64,000 nt of DNA, from NCBI GenBank assembly GCA_031412335.1, contig JANOCT010000033.1, positions 62,001-126,000 of the forward strand, read 5' to 3'. This DNA is from JBBQYA01 sp031412335 (GTDB lineage: Bacteria; Bacteroidota; Bacteroidia; Sphingobacteriales; Sphingobacteriaceae). This document shows, one piece after another, positions 45,677-54,074 of this stretch. The notes beneath the pieces were generated by a model. The model saw nothing but the letters and a program-made list of their open reading frames with translations. It did no database searches and had not been told where the DNA came from. The position numbers and the translations under genes are program-made. Position 1 is the stretch's first letter; every line of letters begins with the position of its first letter.

Positions 45677-45988
45677 AATTTTTGTTAGTTTTAATAGTAT
45701 AAAACTTTCCTAATAACTTACCAGCAAGTGCTTTAGTATGCTGAGTTAAAAATTTATTTTAATTTTTTATACAACTATAAATTTGATGTATAAATGTTTT
45801 TTAAGGTAGGCCTTACCATCGGATTTTATAATCATAAATATTGTTGAAAGTCTAAATTTATCTTTTACTTATTTTAATAGTTTAAAATAGATAAAGAATG
45901 ATACTTTTGTTTGCAACTATTTCTAAAACAATACAAAAAGTACTACAAACAATACGAGAAGCACTACAAAACTTGTGTATGTTTAGGA
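45677..45988. other. Non-coding region with 21-bp tandem repeat
   Basis: 312 bases without a supported gene. They hold the upstream region of the 145-aa gene and, at 45926-45946 and 45947-45967, two adjacent 21-bp copies (17 or more identical positions) of AAACAATAC-NNN-AAGYACTAC. An open frame runs through this stretch into the ATPase gene, but the cassette boundary at 45989 argues against its being coding. Confidence 0.5.
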
Positions 45989-46002
45989 GTTATATGCAAG
46001 CG
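45989..46002 (+). other. attC-like right half S3 (left end of the ATPase-HNH unit)
   Basis: GTTATATGCAAGCG, which is the inverted mate (12/14) of CGCCAGCATATAAC at 47851-47864 at the far end of the ATPase-HNH unit. Confidence 0.55.
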
Positions 46003-46053
46003 TGGCCGACGACAAGACAACAACCAAATGAAAACGACAATACTGACAGAAAT

Positions 46054-47205
46054 ATGATTGAAAATATACCCGACCAGATTTTAAACCTTGACCATTTCCC
46101 AGAGGACGTAAGTATTCTAATAGGCGAAAATGGAAGTGGTAAAAGCATTTTGTTAAACAACCTTTCAAAACACTTTTTGGGACGAGGGGAAAATGTTATT
46201 GCATTAGCAAATTCTATCCACGATAAATTTGATAGTCAAAATAAAAATTTCAAAACATTAAGGGGACGGTCTGGAAGAAAGCAAGCAAGAATGACAATTA
46301 AAAATGCTCTTGTAAATATTGCAGAAAGTGATATTCAAAGACTTAAGAATGCTTCAAGAGCATTGCAATATGTTGGCTTTGACCCTGCAATTGGTTTTAA
46401 AATTGAGAAACTAAGACAATCTTATAAGGAAATAATTTCAAGTTCAGATTTCAACTATAATGACAAAGAAAAAATTAGCTATCTTCTTGACAAATCATTA
46501 CAAGAAACAAATAAGGACGGAGATATTATTTGGTTAGAAATTGAGAGTTTCAGTTTTAAAGAACTTGAAAAATCCTCATTAACTCAACTATTTTTATTTG
46601 AACCTAAATTGAAGGAACTGAAAATAATTGAACGTATAGAGGTATTTCTAAGAAAGAACCAAATTACGATTTCAATGCTTGACGCAAGTTCGGGAGAATT
46701 AGTTTTAATTACTTCAATAGTTTATCTTTCTACTGCAATTACCGAAAGGACAGTTATTCTTATTGACGAACCTGAAAATAGTTTGCACCCCAAATGGCAA
46801 AAAGAATACGCAAAAATTCTATTTGATATTTTTTATCTATATCAACCTAAAATAATTATTGCAACGCATTCTCCACTTGTCATAAGTGGTGCAGAATTAT
46901 TTATAAAAGACCCTAAAATATATAAAGCGGAAAACTTCACTTTCGTTCTTCAAAAAAAAGAACCTCTAAATATGGAAGAAATATATTTTAGGTTTTTTGA
47001 TATTACGACACCTCAAAACAGATTTCTTTCAGATAGAATAGTTAGACTTTTAAACACATTAGCCAATGACAAAATAAGTTTAGGCGAATTTGAAAATGCA
47101 GTTAAAAAAATCGAAGTTAGTTCTTATGACCCAGAACAAATTGAAGTTTTAAAATCAATAATGGGATTAGCTTTAGAAATTTCAAGCCCAAATAACAGAC
47201 AATAA
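46054..47205 (+). CDS. AAA ATPase, Septu PtuA-like
   Basis: A 383-aa ABC/SMC-type ATPase of the OLD/AAA_15/21 group. Walker A is LIGENGSGKS (K30), the signature is DASSGELVL, Walker B is VILIDEPENSLHP, and the H-loop is IIIATHSPLVIS. The HNH gene follows after 2 bases, matching the PtuA-PtuB pair of the Septu anti-phage system in order and domain content. A longer frame from 45898 exists, but the cassette end at 45989 lies inside it and its extra residues are unlike the family, so ATG at 46054 was chosen. Retron or other AAA-HNH systems are alternatives. Confidence 0.75.
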   Translation: MIENIPDQILNLDHFPEDVSILIGENGSGKSILLNNLSKHFLGRGENVIALANSIHDKFDSQNKNFKTLRGRSGRKQARMTIKNALVNIAESDIQRLKNASRALQYVGFDPAIGFKIEKLRQSYKEIISSSDFNYNDKEKISYLLDKSLQETNKDGDIIWLEIESFSFKELEKSSLTQLFLFEPKLKELKIIERIEVFLRKNQITISMLDASSGELVLITSIVYLSTAITERTVILIDEPENSLHPKWQKEYAKILFDIFYLYQPKIIIATHSPLVISGAELFIKDPKIYKAENFTFVLQKKEPLNMEEIYFRFFDITTPQNRFLSDRIVRLLNTLANDKISLGEFENAVKKIEVSSYDPEQIEVLKSIMGLALEISSPNNRQ

Positions 47206-47207
47206 AT

Positions 47208-47825
47208 ATGGTTTTAGAAATTAACCCACAAGATTTGGCTAATATTGAGACCGCAATTCAAGCTGGAGGTAAGATTTGGGACAATGATTTACTTAAGGAC
47301 TTTAAAAGAAAAATTAAAACATACAACAGAGCAAAACAAAATGAGCAATGTTGCTATTGTAGGAAAAATTTTGAAGGTGAGTTCAATATGGTAATTGACA
47401 TTGAACACATTTTACCGAAGAAACAGTTTAAACACCTAATGTTTGCAACATACAATTTAAGTATTTCCTGTAAACGGTGTAATATGAATATCAAAAATGA
47501 AGATATAAGTTTTGTGACAGATATTGTTGCTTTGAATGCTAATCCAACCGATACAAATCTATACAAAATTATACACCCAAATTTTGACAACTACTTTGCA
47601 CATTTAGACTACTATACCAAGACAACAAATGAAACAAAAATTATTAAGTATAAAGTTCTAGCCGACAGTTCAAAAGGCCAATTCACCTACGACTATTTTC
47701 AATTAACAGAACTTGAAATCGACTCTATAAACAAGGCTCAAGGATTAAAAGAAACCGAGGAATTGTCTGACAATATTGACCCGAGAATTGCCAAAAAAAT
47801 AGAGGACTTACTTAAATCAAAATGA
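47208..47825 (+). CDS. HNH endonuclease, Septu PtuB-like
   Basis: A 205-aa HNH nuclease. Zinc and catalytic motifs are in order: CCYCRKNF (CxxC), DIEHILPK (the H of HNH), YNLSISCKRCN (N, then CxxC-N). This is the layout of PtuB and related HNH effectors, which cut DNA when triggered. It is coupled to the upstream ATPase with a 2-base gap and is the last gene of the unit; the cassette end lies 25-40 bases past its stop. Septu identity rests on gene pairing and motifs, not on a search. Confidence 0.78.
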   Translation: MVLEINPQDLANIETAIQAGGKIWDNDLLKDFKRKIKTYNRAKQNEQCCYCRKNFEGEFNMVIDIEHILPKKQFKHLMFATYNLSISCKRCNMNIKNEDISFVTDIVALNANPTDTNLYKIIHPNFDNYFAHLDYYTKTTNETKIIKYKVLADSSKGQFTYDYFQLTELEIDSINKAQGLKETEELSDNIDPRIAKKIEDLLKSK

Positions 47826-47850
47826 AAGCAGACATTGATAGTGGAAAGAA

Positions 47851-47888
47851 CGCCAGCATATAACAGCACCTACAAAAAGTTATAAGCC
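47851..47888 (+). other. Compact attC-like site S4
   Basis: Left half CGCCAGCATATAAC (47851-47864), then AGCACCTACAAAAA, then right half GTTATAAGCC (47879-47888). The right half is the mate of GCCATATAAC at 48879-48888 (8/10). Only 14 bases separate the halves, so it lacks the long variable part of the other sites. Confidence 0.55.
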
Positions 47889-47949
47889 ATTTTAGGACAA
47901 TCGAGCAACAGGAAATAAATATTTCAAACAATATAAAACATTTCAAACA

Positions 47950-48855
47950 ATGAAAAAACCATTCTTAACATCATTAATGCTAATTGCAATTGGAACGACA
48001 ACTTTACTTGGACAAAACAGAATGAAATTTAAACACAGGATTAGTCAAAAAAGAATTAACGATGCTGGTTTTGTTTTATTAAATTGGAACCCAAATAGCA
48101 ATGGTGGTAAAGGCGGGTACACTGACACCTTAAAAATTGGAGACGACAATAAGTTGCGTTCAATTATCAAACTTGATAGCAAGGGTAATATTCTCGTTGA
48201 CTTCTGGCAAATTAAATCAGGACAGGGATTCAAGAGAAAATGTATATTTTGGAAAGATCAAATATCGGAAATTGACCCATTTAAAAGTCAAATTAAATTT
48301 GTTAACAGTCAAACGCCCTATAATATTGACAATCCACCAAAACTCACAGATGGTAGAAACTCAATTGGTAAAACGACAAAAGTTTTACCTATTCCATTTA
48401 GCGGTTTTACATTTGGTGTGGCGACAATGCCTTTTCGCTTGAGAGGTTCTGAGAACATAAGCCCAACAGAAAAAGTTAATTATGTTGTGACATCACCAAA
48501 ACCTGACATCTCATTCACAGGTGGTTGGACATTAGGTAAATCAATAATTACCAGTAGAAGTATTATTAACTATTCTGCAACTTTTGGTGGTTTCGTTGGA
48601 CTTACAAGCGCAGAGATTAAAGACGGTGTTGTAAATTCAGCAACTTTTCTTTACGGGACAGGCAAGACAACTAAGCAAGTACAGACAAATCCAGCAATGA
48701 GTTATGGTGCAGCAATTACAGTTGCTAGAAACAATTTAGGGATTGTGTTTGCATTAGGCTTTGACAACAGTTTTGGTGTCTACTCAAATGACTGGGTGTA
48801 TCAAAACAGACCTTGGTTTGGAATAGGTTTGAGTGCGAATTTGGGAATATTCTAA
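47950..48855 (+). CDS. Secreted protein of unknown function
   Basis: A 301-aa protein with a signal peptide (MKKPFLTSLMLIAIGTTTLLGQ). The mature protein is beta-rich with Gly/aromatic strands and ends SVYSNDW-VYQNRPWFGIGLSANLGIF-like, with a terminal Phe and alternating strands typical of outer-membrane or periplasmic beta proteins. No family recognised. It occupies its own unit with end arms at 47879 and 48888. Being exported, it is not an obvious toxin or defence protein. Confidence 0.65.
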   Translation: MKKPFLTSLMLIAIGTTTLLGQNRMKFKHRISQKRINDAGFVLLNWNPNSNGGKGGYTDTLKIGDDNKLRSIIKLDSKGNILVDFWQIKSGQGFKRKCIFWKDQISEIDPFKSQIKFVNSQTPYNIDNPPKLTDGRNSIGKTTKVLPIPFSGFTFGVATMPFRLRGSENISPTEKVNYVVTSPKPDISFTGGWTLGKSIITSRSIINYSATFGGFVGLTSAEIKDGVVNSATFLYGTGKTTKQVQTNPAMSYGAAITVARNNLGIVFALGFDNSFGVYSNDWVYQNRPWFGIGLSANLGIF

Positions 48856-48878
48856 CCAAGAACAATGAACAGAAAAAC

Positions 48879-49014
48879 GCCATATAACAGCAACTTTTTA
48901 AAAGGCGTGGTTTCGTTTTTCGCAGATAGTTTATGGAAGCCGAAAGTTTTATCCGCCGTATCAACATTTTTATAGAAAAGCCCGCCTATTATAAATCTTT
49001 CAAACTTTAGTGGC
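48879..49014 (+). other. attC-like site S5
   Basis: Left end GCCATATAAC (48879-48888) then AGCAACTTTTT and AAAAGGCGTGG; right part has AAAAGCCCGCC and AAATCTTTCAAAC, ending near TTTAGTGGC. The GGCG...CGCC parts can pair. The right half is the closest match to the end of S6 (AAAGTCCCGCC...AAATCTGCAAAC). Confidence 0.5.
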
Positions 49015-49032
49015 AACTTTAAAAGACACACA

Positions 49033-49968
49033 TTGAACATAACAACAGACAAAATAGAAAGATTAGTTTTTGTAAAATACTTAATCACTCAAGCAGAGAT
49101 AAGCAAAGACTTAGACCGTCCTATTTCTTCAACAACGATTTTGACATTACACGATGCTGTTGAATGTTTTTTGCAACTTTCATACGAACAATTAACAGGA
49201 AAAGCAAAGTTAAATGGCAATCAAATTCTTGACAACTACGCCGATAAAATTAACGAAATTCTTCTACCTGCCTACAAACCTCAAATTAACAAAGCCTTTA
49301 TAAAAAGGATTAACGAACTGCGAAACCAATTAAAACACGCAACAATATTTATTGACAAAAAAAACATTCAAAATTTATATTCAGAAACAGACCTTTTCTT
49401 CAATGACTTCACACAAATATTTTTCACTCTTAACTTTTATGAATTAAGTCTTACTTCCCTAATTTCTAACAAAGAAATCAAAAACCACTTAATTAGTGCT
49501 GAAATGGAAATTAATAACAAAGAGTATCAAAAAGCAATGTTTTCAATAGGTAAAGCATTATATGAAATTGAAGCAATTGGAACTAGAGTTGAAGGTAAAT
49601 ACGGAGAAAATATTCTTTCAAAACATCATATTATAGACTATTTAATAAAATATATGGTAGGGTTTTACGGAAGCGAACCAGACAGTGTATTGAGAGAAAA
49701 CTTAAAAGAAATTGCAGAAGACATTAACAGAATTCAAGATGACTTACACGATTTGAAAAAAGTAATAAGTTTATCAGCTGACTTGAAAAAATATAAAAAG
49801 TTCAGGTCGACTATTCCTTATGTTTCAAAAATCATTAAAGGAGGGACTGGTGAAGTCGAATTTTGGATACCTGACAAAGAGCGGAATAATGTTGTTGAAT
49901 ATAAAATTGACCAAGTTAAATTCTGCTTTGACTTCGTTACAGAAATGGCTTTAAAACAAAATGAATAA
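49033..49968 (+). CDS. Putative HEPN-like protein of unknown function
   Basis: A 311-aa all-alpha protein. Residues 92-106 read INELRNQLKHATIF, with R97-x4-H102 matching the HEPN RNase motif; the region before it (HDAVECFLQLSYEQL) fits the first HEPN helix. The C-terminal part is helical with a short beta end (TGEVEFWIPDKERNN). Only a TTG start at 49033 keeps the frame and there is no early ATG. HEPN assignment rests on one motif. The next gene follows after 99 bases, so the two may be a pair in one unit. Confidence 0.5.
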   Translation: MNITTDKIERLVFVKYLITQAEISKDLDRPISSTTILTLHDAVECFLQLSYEQLTGKAKLNGNQILDNYADKINEILLPAYKPQINKAFIKRINELRNQLKHATIFIDKKNIQNLYSETDLFFNDFTQIFFTLNFYELSLTSLISNKEIKNHLISAEMEINNKEYQKAMFSIGKALYEIEAIGTRVEGKYGENILSKHHIIDYLIKYMVGFYGSEPDSVLRENLKEIAEDINRIQDDLHDLKKVISLSADLKKYKKFRSTIPYVSKIIKGGTGEVEFWIPDKERNNVVEYKIDQVKFCFDFVTEMALKQNE

Positions 49969-50067
49969 AGAACTGCAAAGAACGAAAATCAGAACTTTCG
50001 ACAAGCCTGAAACCGAAAGAGGCAATTTTAGCTGGTCATTGCAAAATCTGAACAGACAGACAATATT

Positions 50068-51243
50068 ATGAGACACGAAACATTTAAAGCGGAAAATATT
50101 GACGAAATAGTTTGGTTACGACTGAACCGCTCGAAAAGTATCAAGCTATGCGAAAACTTAATTAGAACTAAATTAGCTAAAACACCTAATTCTGCTATTA
50201 CAGAAGAAATTATTAAATCAAAAGCAATAGGACTTTCTTCTGCCGTTGAAAGCGCAATTGGTTATTGGCAAGTCAAACCACAATCTGTAAACGCCAAAGT
50301 TCTATCACGATATTATTTCCTTTTGCAAATGACCATTGCAGAACAAGTAAGTAGTGTAAAAAACACAGACGACTTAAAGACCGTTCAAAAGCACACAGAA
50401 AATGGACACGGTTTAGCCACAATAAGTAATCCAAGCGAAGACTTTCCAACAAACTATTTCACATTTGCAATAAGAAGCGGTCATTTTTATTCTTATGCTA
50501 AATCACTTGGAATTAACACAAAGGCATTTGATTTTGAAAAACGACCAAGAAAGTTTGAAGAGATTTTCGACAATTCTAAACTTGTTAGTTTAATTGACTT
50601 GTTTAGACGAATTCCTGAACTAAGGAATGTTATTGAAGAATACACAGACCAACCACCACTTTCTTTTCATATTGGACATTCGGACATTAATATGCGTGAT
50701 GACTTGGACGCTGTGAAAGAGCATATAGACAGAACTGGCGAATTTGTTTTGTCTATACCAATTAAATCAGCACAAAGAACAACTTTCGTTTCTATCTATT
50801 CAGAATCAGAAAGAGTATCAATAGATTATTTAAGCTCATTAGGTTTACCTTTAACTAACTTTCGTATTGAAGAAAAAATTGCGTTTTCTAATGAAAGAGT
50901 TATTGTAGGACAAATGGTGCACCCTACTGACAATTATTGGCATCAATACTTGGAGACTTATCGATCATCTTATGCACCAACATCTTTAATTGTTCCATTG
51001 TGGGGTGCGACTACAGACATAATTGTAATCAATTTTACTCTACTTTACACTTTAAGTATTATTGTTCGATATTTACCAGATTTGTGGTATAGAATAAATT
51101 CAGGTGACTTAAATCATATTGGTTCATTGACAGAGTATTACGTTTCTATCATTGACCATATTGTTCCATTAAAAATGTTGGAGAGGATAACAGAAGCACA
51201 TATTTCAATTCATCAACCAGGAAGTATTTTTGGACCAATATGA
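50068..51243 (+). CDS. YaaC-like protein of unknown function
   Basis: A 391-aa protein. RYYFLLQMTIAEQV followed by a loop ending ENGHGLATI resembles the YaaC family (YY...L..A and HGL), as does the C-terminal region NYWHQYLETYRSSYAPTSLIVP-like helix pair with ILVRYLPDLWY. YaaC proteins are widespread and uncharacterised, some next to defence genes. It may be co-transcribed with the preceding HEPN-like gene. The stop is 6 bases before the cassette end ATCTGCTAAC. Family call is tentative. Confidence 0.5.
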   Translation: MRHETFKAENIDEIVWLRLNRSKSIKLCENLIRTKLAKTPNSAITEEIIKSKAIGLSSAVESAIGYWQVKPQSVNAKVLSRYYFLLQMTIAEQVSSVKNTDDLKTVQKHTENGHGLATISNPSEDFPTNYFTFAIRSGHFYSYAKSLGINTKAFDFEKRPRKFEEIFDNSKLVSLIDLFRRIPELRNVIEEYTDQPPLSFHIGHSDINMRDDLDAVKEHIDRTGEFVLSIPIKSAQRTTFVSIYSESERVSIDYLSSLGLPLTNFRIEEKIAFSNERVIVGQMVHPTDNYWHQYLETYRSSYAPTSLIVPLWGATTDIIVINFTLLYTLSIIVRYLPDLWYRINSGDLNHIGSLTEYYVSIIDHIVPLKMLERITEAHISIHQPGSIFGPI

Positions 51244-51249
51244 AAAAAC

Positions 51250-51355
51250 ATCTGCTAACAGCACCTACCAAAAAGGTAAGGTTTTGTGTTTTAAAGCCAG
51301 TTTTGTGGTAAAAGTCCCGCCCATCGCAAATCTGCAAACAGTTGTATTCTATTTT
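51250..51355 (+). other. attC-like site S6
   Basis: Left end ATCTGCTAAC (51250-51259), then AGCACCTACCAAAAAGG. Right part has AAAGTCCCGCCC, CGCAAATCTGCAAACA, and GTTGTATTCTATTTT (51341-51355). The last is the mate (13/15) of AAAACAGCATACAAC at 52098-52112. Confidence 0.6.
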
Positions 51356-51376
51356 TTATGAACACTCTAATAATTT

Positions 51377-52099
51377 ATGACTACTCTAATTAATAAACCC
51401 GAAGAGAATTTTCCAAAAACCTTTTTTGTTTTTGTAAATTACCAAAACCTTCAAACGAAACATAATATAGAAACGACCAATTGTATTTGTTCAGCAGCCT
51501 TTTTGCAATTTATTGAACAATATGATAAAGATTTTGCAAGCAAATATTTAAAAGGAATTATCTCAGCGTTTTCACCAAACACCAAACCACCTGAAAATTT
51601 TGCGGAACGTTATATTGCTGGCAATATTGACTACTTACCATTTTCATATAATTACAATTGCAGCATTAACTTCGTGTCTTTCTTCAATAACAACATTACT
51701 TCTGACTATCGGACAGAATATGATAGTGAGGCTTTTAGACAACGATACAATCCTAAGTTGCCATCACGACTTTCGGCATGTTATGCATTTGGTGATTATG
51801 AAAGTTGTTTGAAAGTAAACCAACTATATGGATGGTCATTAGACAGAGTTCGTGAATTTGTTTTAATTCCTCACGAATATAATAGAGTTGCGAAAGTGAA
51901 TATGGAGGTGGTTTCGCTTTATAGGTTAGCAAATAGAATTTCAATGCTTGATGTTCCGACACAACAACAACTATGGGCACATTATTGGACTGCACAAGAA
52001 AATTTCAGAATGGAACTTCCTTCTGAAAATGGAAATAAACTTTACGAAATAAACTTTCTTTGGGAATACTTGGTTGAAGGCATTTTGAAACTCAAATAA
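51377..52099 (+). CDS. Unknown protein, possibly DUF2441/ART-like
   Basis: A 240-aa cytoplasmic protein. The middle part PKLPSRLSACYAFGDYESCLKV resembles the RLSS/CYAF core seen in DUF2441 and related ADP-ribosyltransferase-like proteins, but I cannot place it firmly. The C terminus (about 190-240) is helical. It forms a single-gene unit with clear end arms at 51341 and 52112. The downstream arm starts inside or directly at the stop codon. Confidence 0.5.
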   Translation: MTTLINKPEENFPKTFFVFVNYQNLQTKHNIETTNCICSAAFLQFIEQYDKDFASKYLKGIISAFSPNTKPPENFAERYIAGNIDYLPFSYNYNCSINFVSFFNNNITSDYRTEYDSEAFRQRYNPKLPSRLSACYAFGDYESCLKVNQLYGWSLDRVREFVLIPHEYNRVAKVNMEVVSLYRLANRISMLDVPTQQQLWAHYWTAQENFRMELPSENGNKLYEINFLWEYLVEGILKLK

Positions 52100-52189
52100 A
52101 ACAGCATACAACAATAGTATTGTAGCATTTGAGGTTCAACGAAATAAAGAACAGCAAAATTGCATATTAAAGCTTTCGTTTCGTTAGAC
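52098..52189 (+). other. attC-like site S7
   Basis: Left end AAAACAGCATACAAC (52098-52112); right end CTTTCGTTTCGTTAGAC with GTTAGAC (52183-52189), an exact GTTRRRY box. CAACGAAA and TTTCGTT inside can pair. No matching GTCTAAC end was found downstream. Confidence 0.45.
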
Positions 52190-52391
52190 GTAATTCTGCT
52201 AGTCATAATTTTATACTTAACCTTTATATATAAATATATCTTCAGTTCCGGGTGGACAGTTGGTCAATTCCCCAACTGCACAAATCCTTACTTTTTATAG
52301 CTAAGTTCTTTTAAAACATAAAATTCAAATACATTAATAACCTTATAAACAATTAACACATCTATAAATTTAAAGCAATTTAAACAAGCAT
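52190..52391. other. Non-coding remnant before the TPR gene
   Basis: 202 bases without a gene. The stretch CTTCAGTTCCGG at 52240-52251 and ACTGCACAAAT nearby match 43623-43652, suggesting leftover pieces of the same dispersed sequence. It may be the remains of a lost unit. Confidence 0.35.
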
Positions 52392-53876
52392 ATGAAACAA
52401 GCTATTAAAACGTATTTGATTAAACTATCAAACTGGTTTAATTTAAATAATATTGAAGAAAATACAAATAAATTTTTGAATCTAATAATAAAACTATTTT
52501 CAATTCTTGCTTTTATAGTTATTGTTATTATTACTATAAGTACTATTAATGATGAAAGCTACATAATTAAACCATTTCATGTGACAAAGTTTTCAGAAGA
52601 GAGTGGAGTTTCTGGTTTAGTTGTTGCCAATTCAATTAACGATAAAATCAACGAAATTATTGAAGGGTATTACGAATCTAATGATAACGAATATGATACT
52701 TCAAAGACCAAACAGAAGATAATAAAAATCCCATCAGATAATAATTTACAAAAGGAAAAAGTAGTTCTTGACGAATTTACACTCATTCAAAAACGTAGAG
52801 CATTGCAAATGGAGATAGAAGGTATTGGAGTAAACTTTAATTCATTCATTGAATCTTTGCAACATTTAATTGGTAAGCAGCAAAACTATGTATCTGGAGA
52901 TATTGCAATTATAGATAGTTCTTTAAATCTTAATTTGAGATTAACAGGACATAGACCAATAGTCCTTAACAAACCTTTTCAAAAAACTAATTTTAAAAAG
53001 GCATATAATTCGATTATTCAGGAATCAGCAGAGTACATATTAGAAAATTTAAACCCTGCAAATTTATTATATTATTATTACAAAAACGAAAGAGATAAAG
53101 ATGCAAAAAGAATTGCTTACAAAATCCTAATTAGTAGTGACATAGACATAAAACATTCTTATAATATCCTTGGTCAACTAGCCAATAAACAAGGCGATAA
53201 AAAGCTTGCACTAATCATGTATAATGAAAGTTTAAAACATGACTCAAATTTTAGTTCTGTTTATAATAATATCGCTATATGCCAAAGTGAAATCAAGGAC
53301 TTTGAAAATGCCGTATTAAATTACAAGAAAGCTATTAAATTGGAAAATGAAAATCCGTCCTATCACAAAAATCTTTCAATTTGTTTTGCTAAGCAAAACA
53401 AATTGAAAGAGGCAATTGAAGAAGCCAAATATGCAGTTTCAATTAATAAATATAATACAAGCTATTTAAGAAACCTTGCAACTATATACAGAAAAGATAG
53501 TATGTATGATGATGCAATTAAAATTTATGAGGAGTGTCTTAGAATTGATATAAACAGTGCTAAAACTTATAACAATATAGCAGTGGTTTATCAAAAAAAA
53601 ATGGACTTAAAAAATTCATATTCATACGCAAACAAATCTCTATCAATAGATAGCACCTTTTCACTTGCCTACAGCACAATTGCTGAAAATTATGCAATTG
53701 AAAAAGATTCTATTAAATTCAAGAAAAATTTAACATTAGCACTTAAATACAAATACCCTTTACAACGCTTAAATGTCAATAAAATTCATATGGATTACAT
53801 TTATGAGATTGGATACGATTCGATTATAAATTTATTAAATAATAATCCCATTAATTCAAACAAAAATACTAATTAA
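52392..53876 (+). CDS. Membrane-anchored tetratricopeptide repeat protein
   Basis: A 494-aa protein. One hydrophobic helix at about 32-52 anchors it; the N terminus is cytoplasmic and short. A helical and beta region (about 60-245) is followed by at least five tandem TPRs (about 255-440; for example SSVYNNIAICQSEIKDFENAVLNYKKA and its repeats with 34-residue spacing). TPRs hold partner proteins. No enzymatic domain is visible. It is the longest unit in the array; its left end arm is not clear and it ends at S8. Confidence 0.7.
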   Translation: MKQAIKTYLIKLSNWFNLNNIEENTNKFLNLIIKLFSILAFIVIVIITISTINDESYIIKPFHVTKFSEESGVSGLVVANSINDKINEIIEGYYESNDNEYDTSKTKQKIIKIPSDNNLQKEKVVLDEFTLIQKRRALQMEIEGIGVNFNSFIESLQHLIGKQQNYVSGDIAIIDSSLNLNLRLTGHRPIVLNKPFQKTNFKKAYNSIIQESAEYILENLNPANLLYYYYKNERDKDAKRIAYKILISSDIDIKHSYNILGQLANKQGDKKLALIMYNESLKHDSNFSSVYNNIAICQSEIKDFENAVLNYKKAIKLENENPSYHKNLSICFAKQNKLKEAIEEAKYAVSINKYNTSYLRNLATIYRKDSMYDDAIKIYEECLRIDINSAKTYNNIAVVYQKKMDLKNSYSYANKSLSIDSTFSLAYSTIAENYAIEKDSIKFKKNLTLALKYKYPLQRLNVNKIHMDYIYEIGYDSIINLLNNNPINSNKNTN

Positions 53877-53892
53877 TAAATGTAGGAATTTA

Positions 53893-54054
53893 CTTACAAC
53901 GGCACCTACAAGAAATTGACGTTTCAATGCTTAATTGAAGTTTTCCTGCAAAAGTGGGATAAGTCGTGCTTCTTATCAAGTTCAGTACAGGCAGTCAGTT
54001 TTGAGTTTCGTAATCGCCAACTTCTTATGGGCGCAAACAGTTAGCTACTATTTC
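53893..54054 (+). other. attC-like site S8
   Basis: Left end CTTACAAC (53893-53900) then GGCACCTACAAGAAATTGACG; right part ATCGCCAACTTCTTA, CGCAAACA, and GTTAGCTACTATTTC (54040-54054). AAGAAATTGACG and CGCCAACTTCTT pair at 10/12. The end arm is the exact mate of 54635-54649. Confidence 0.65.
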
Positions 54055-54074
54055 AGAACAAACTACATTCATAT

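Noticed and set aside
45898..46053. N-terminal extension of the ATPase gene
   Set aside because: The cassette end at 45989 and a 21-bp tandem repeat lie in this stretch, and the encoded residues do not resemble the family; the ATG at 46054 directly precedes the conserved domain.
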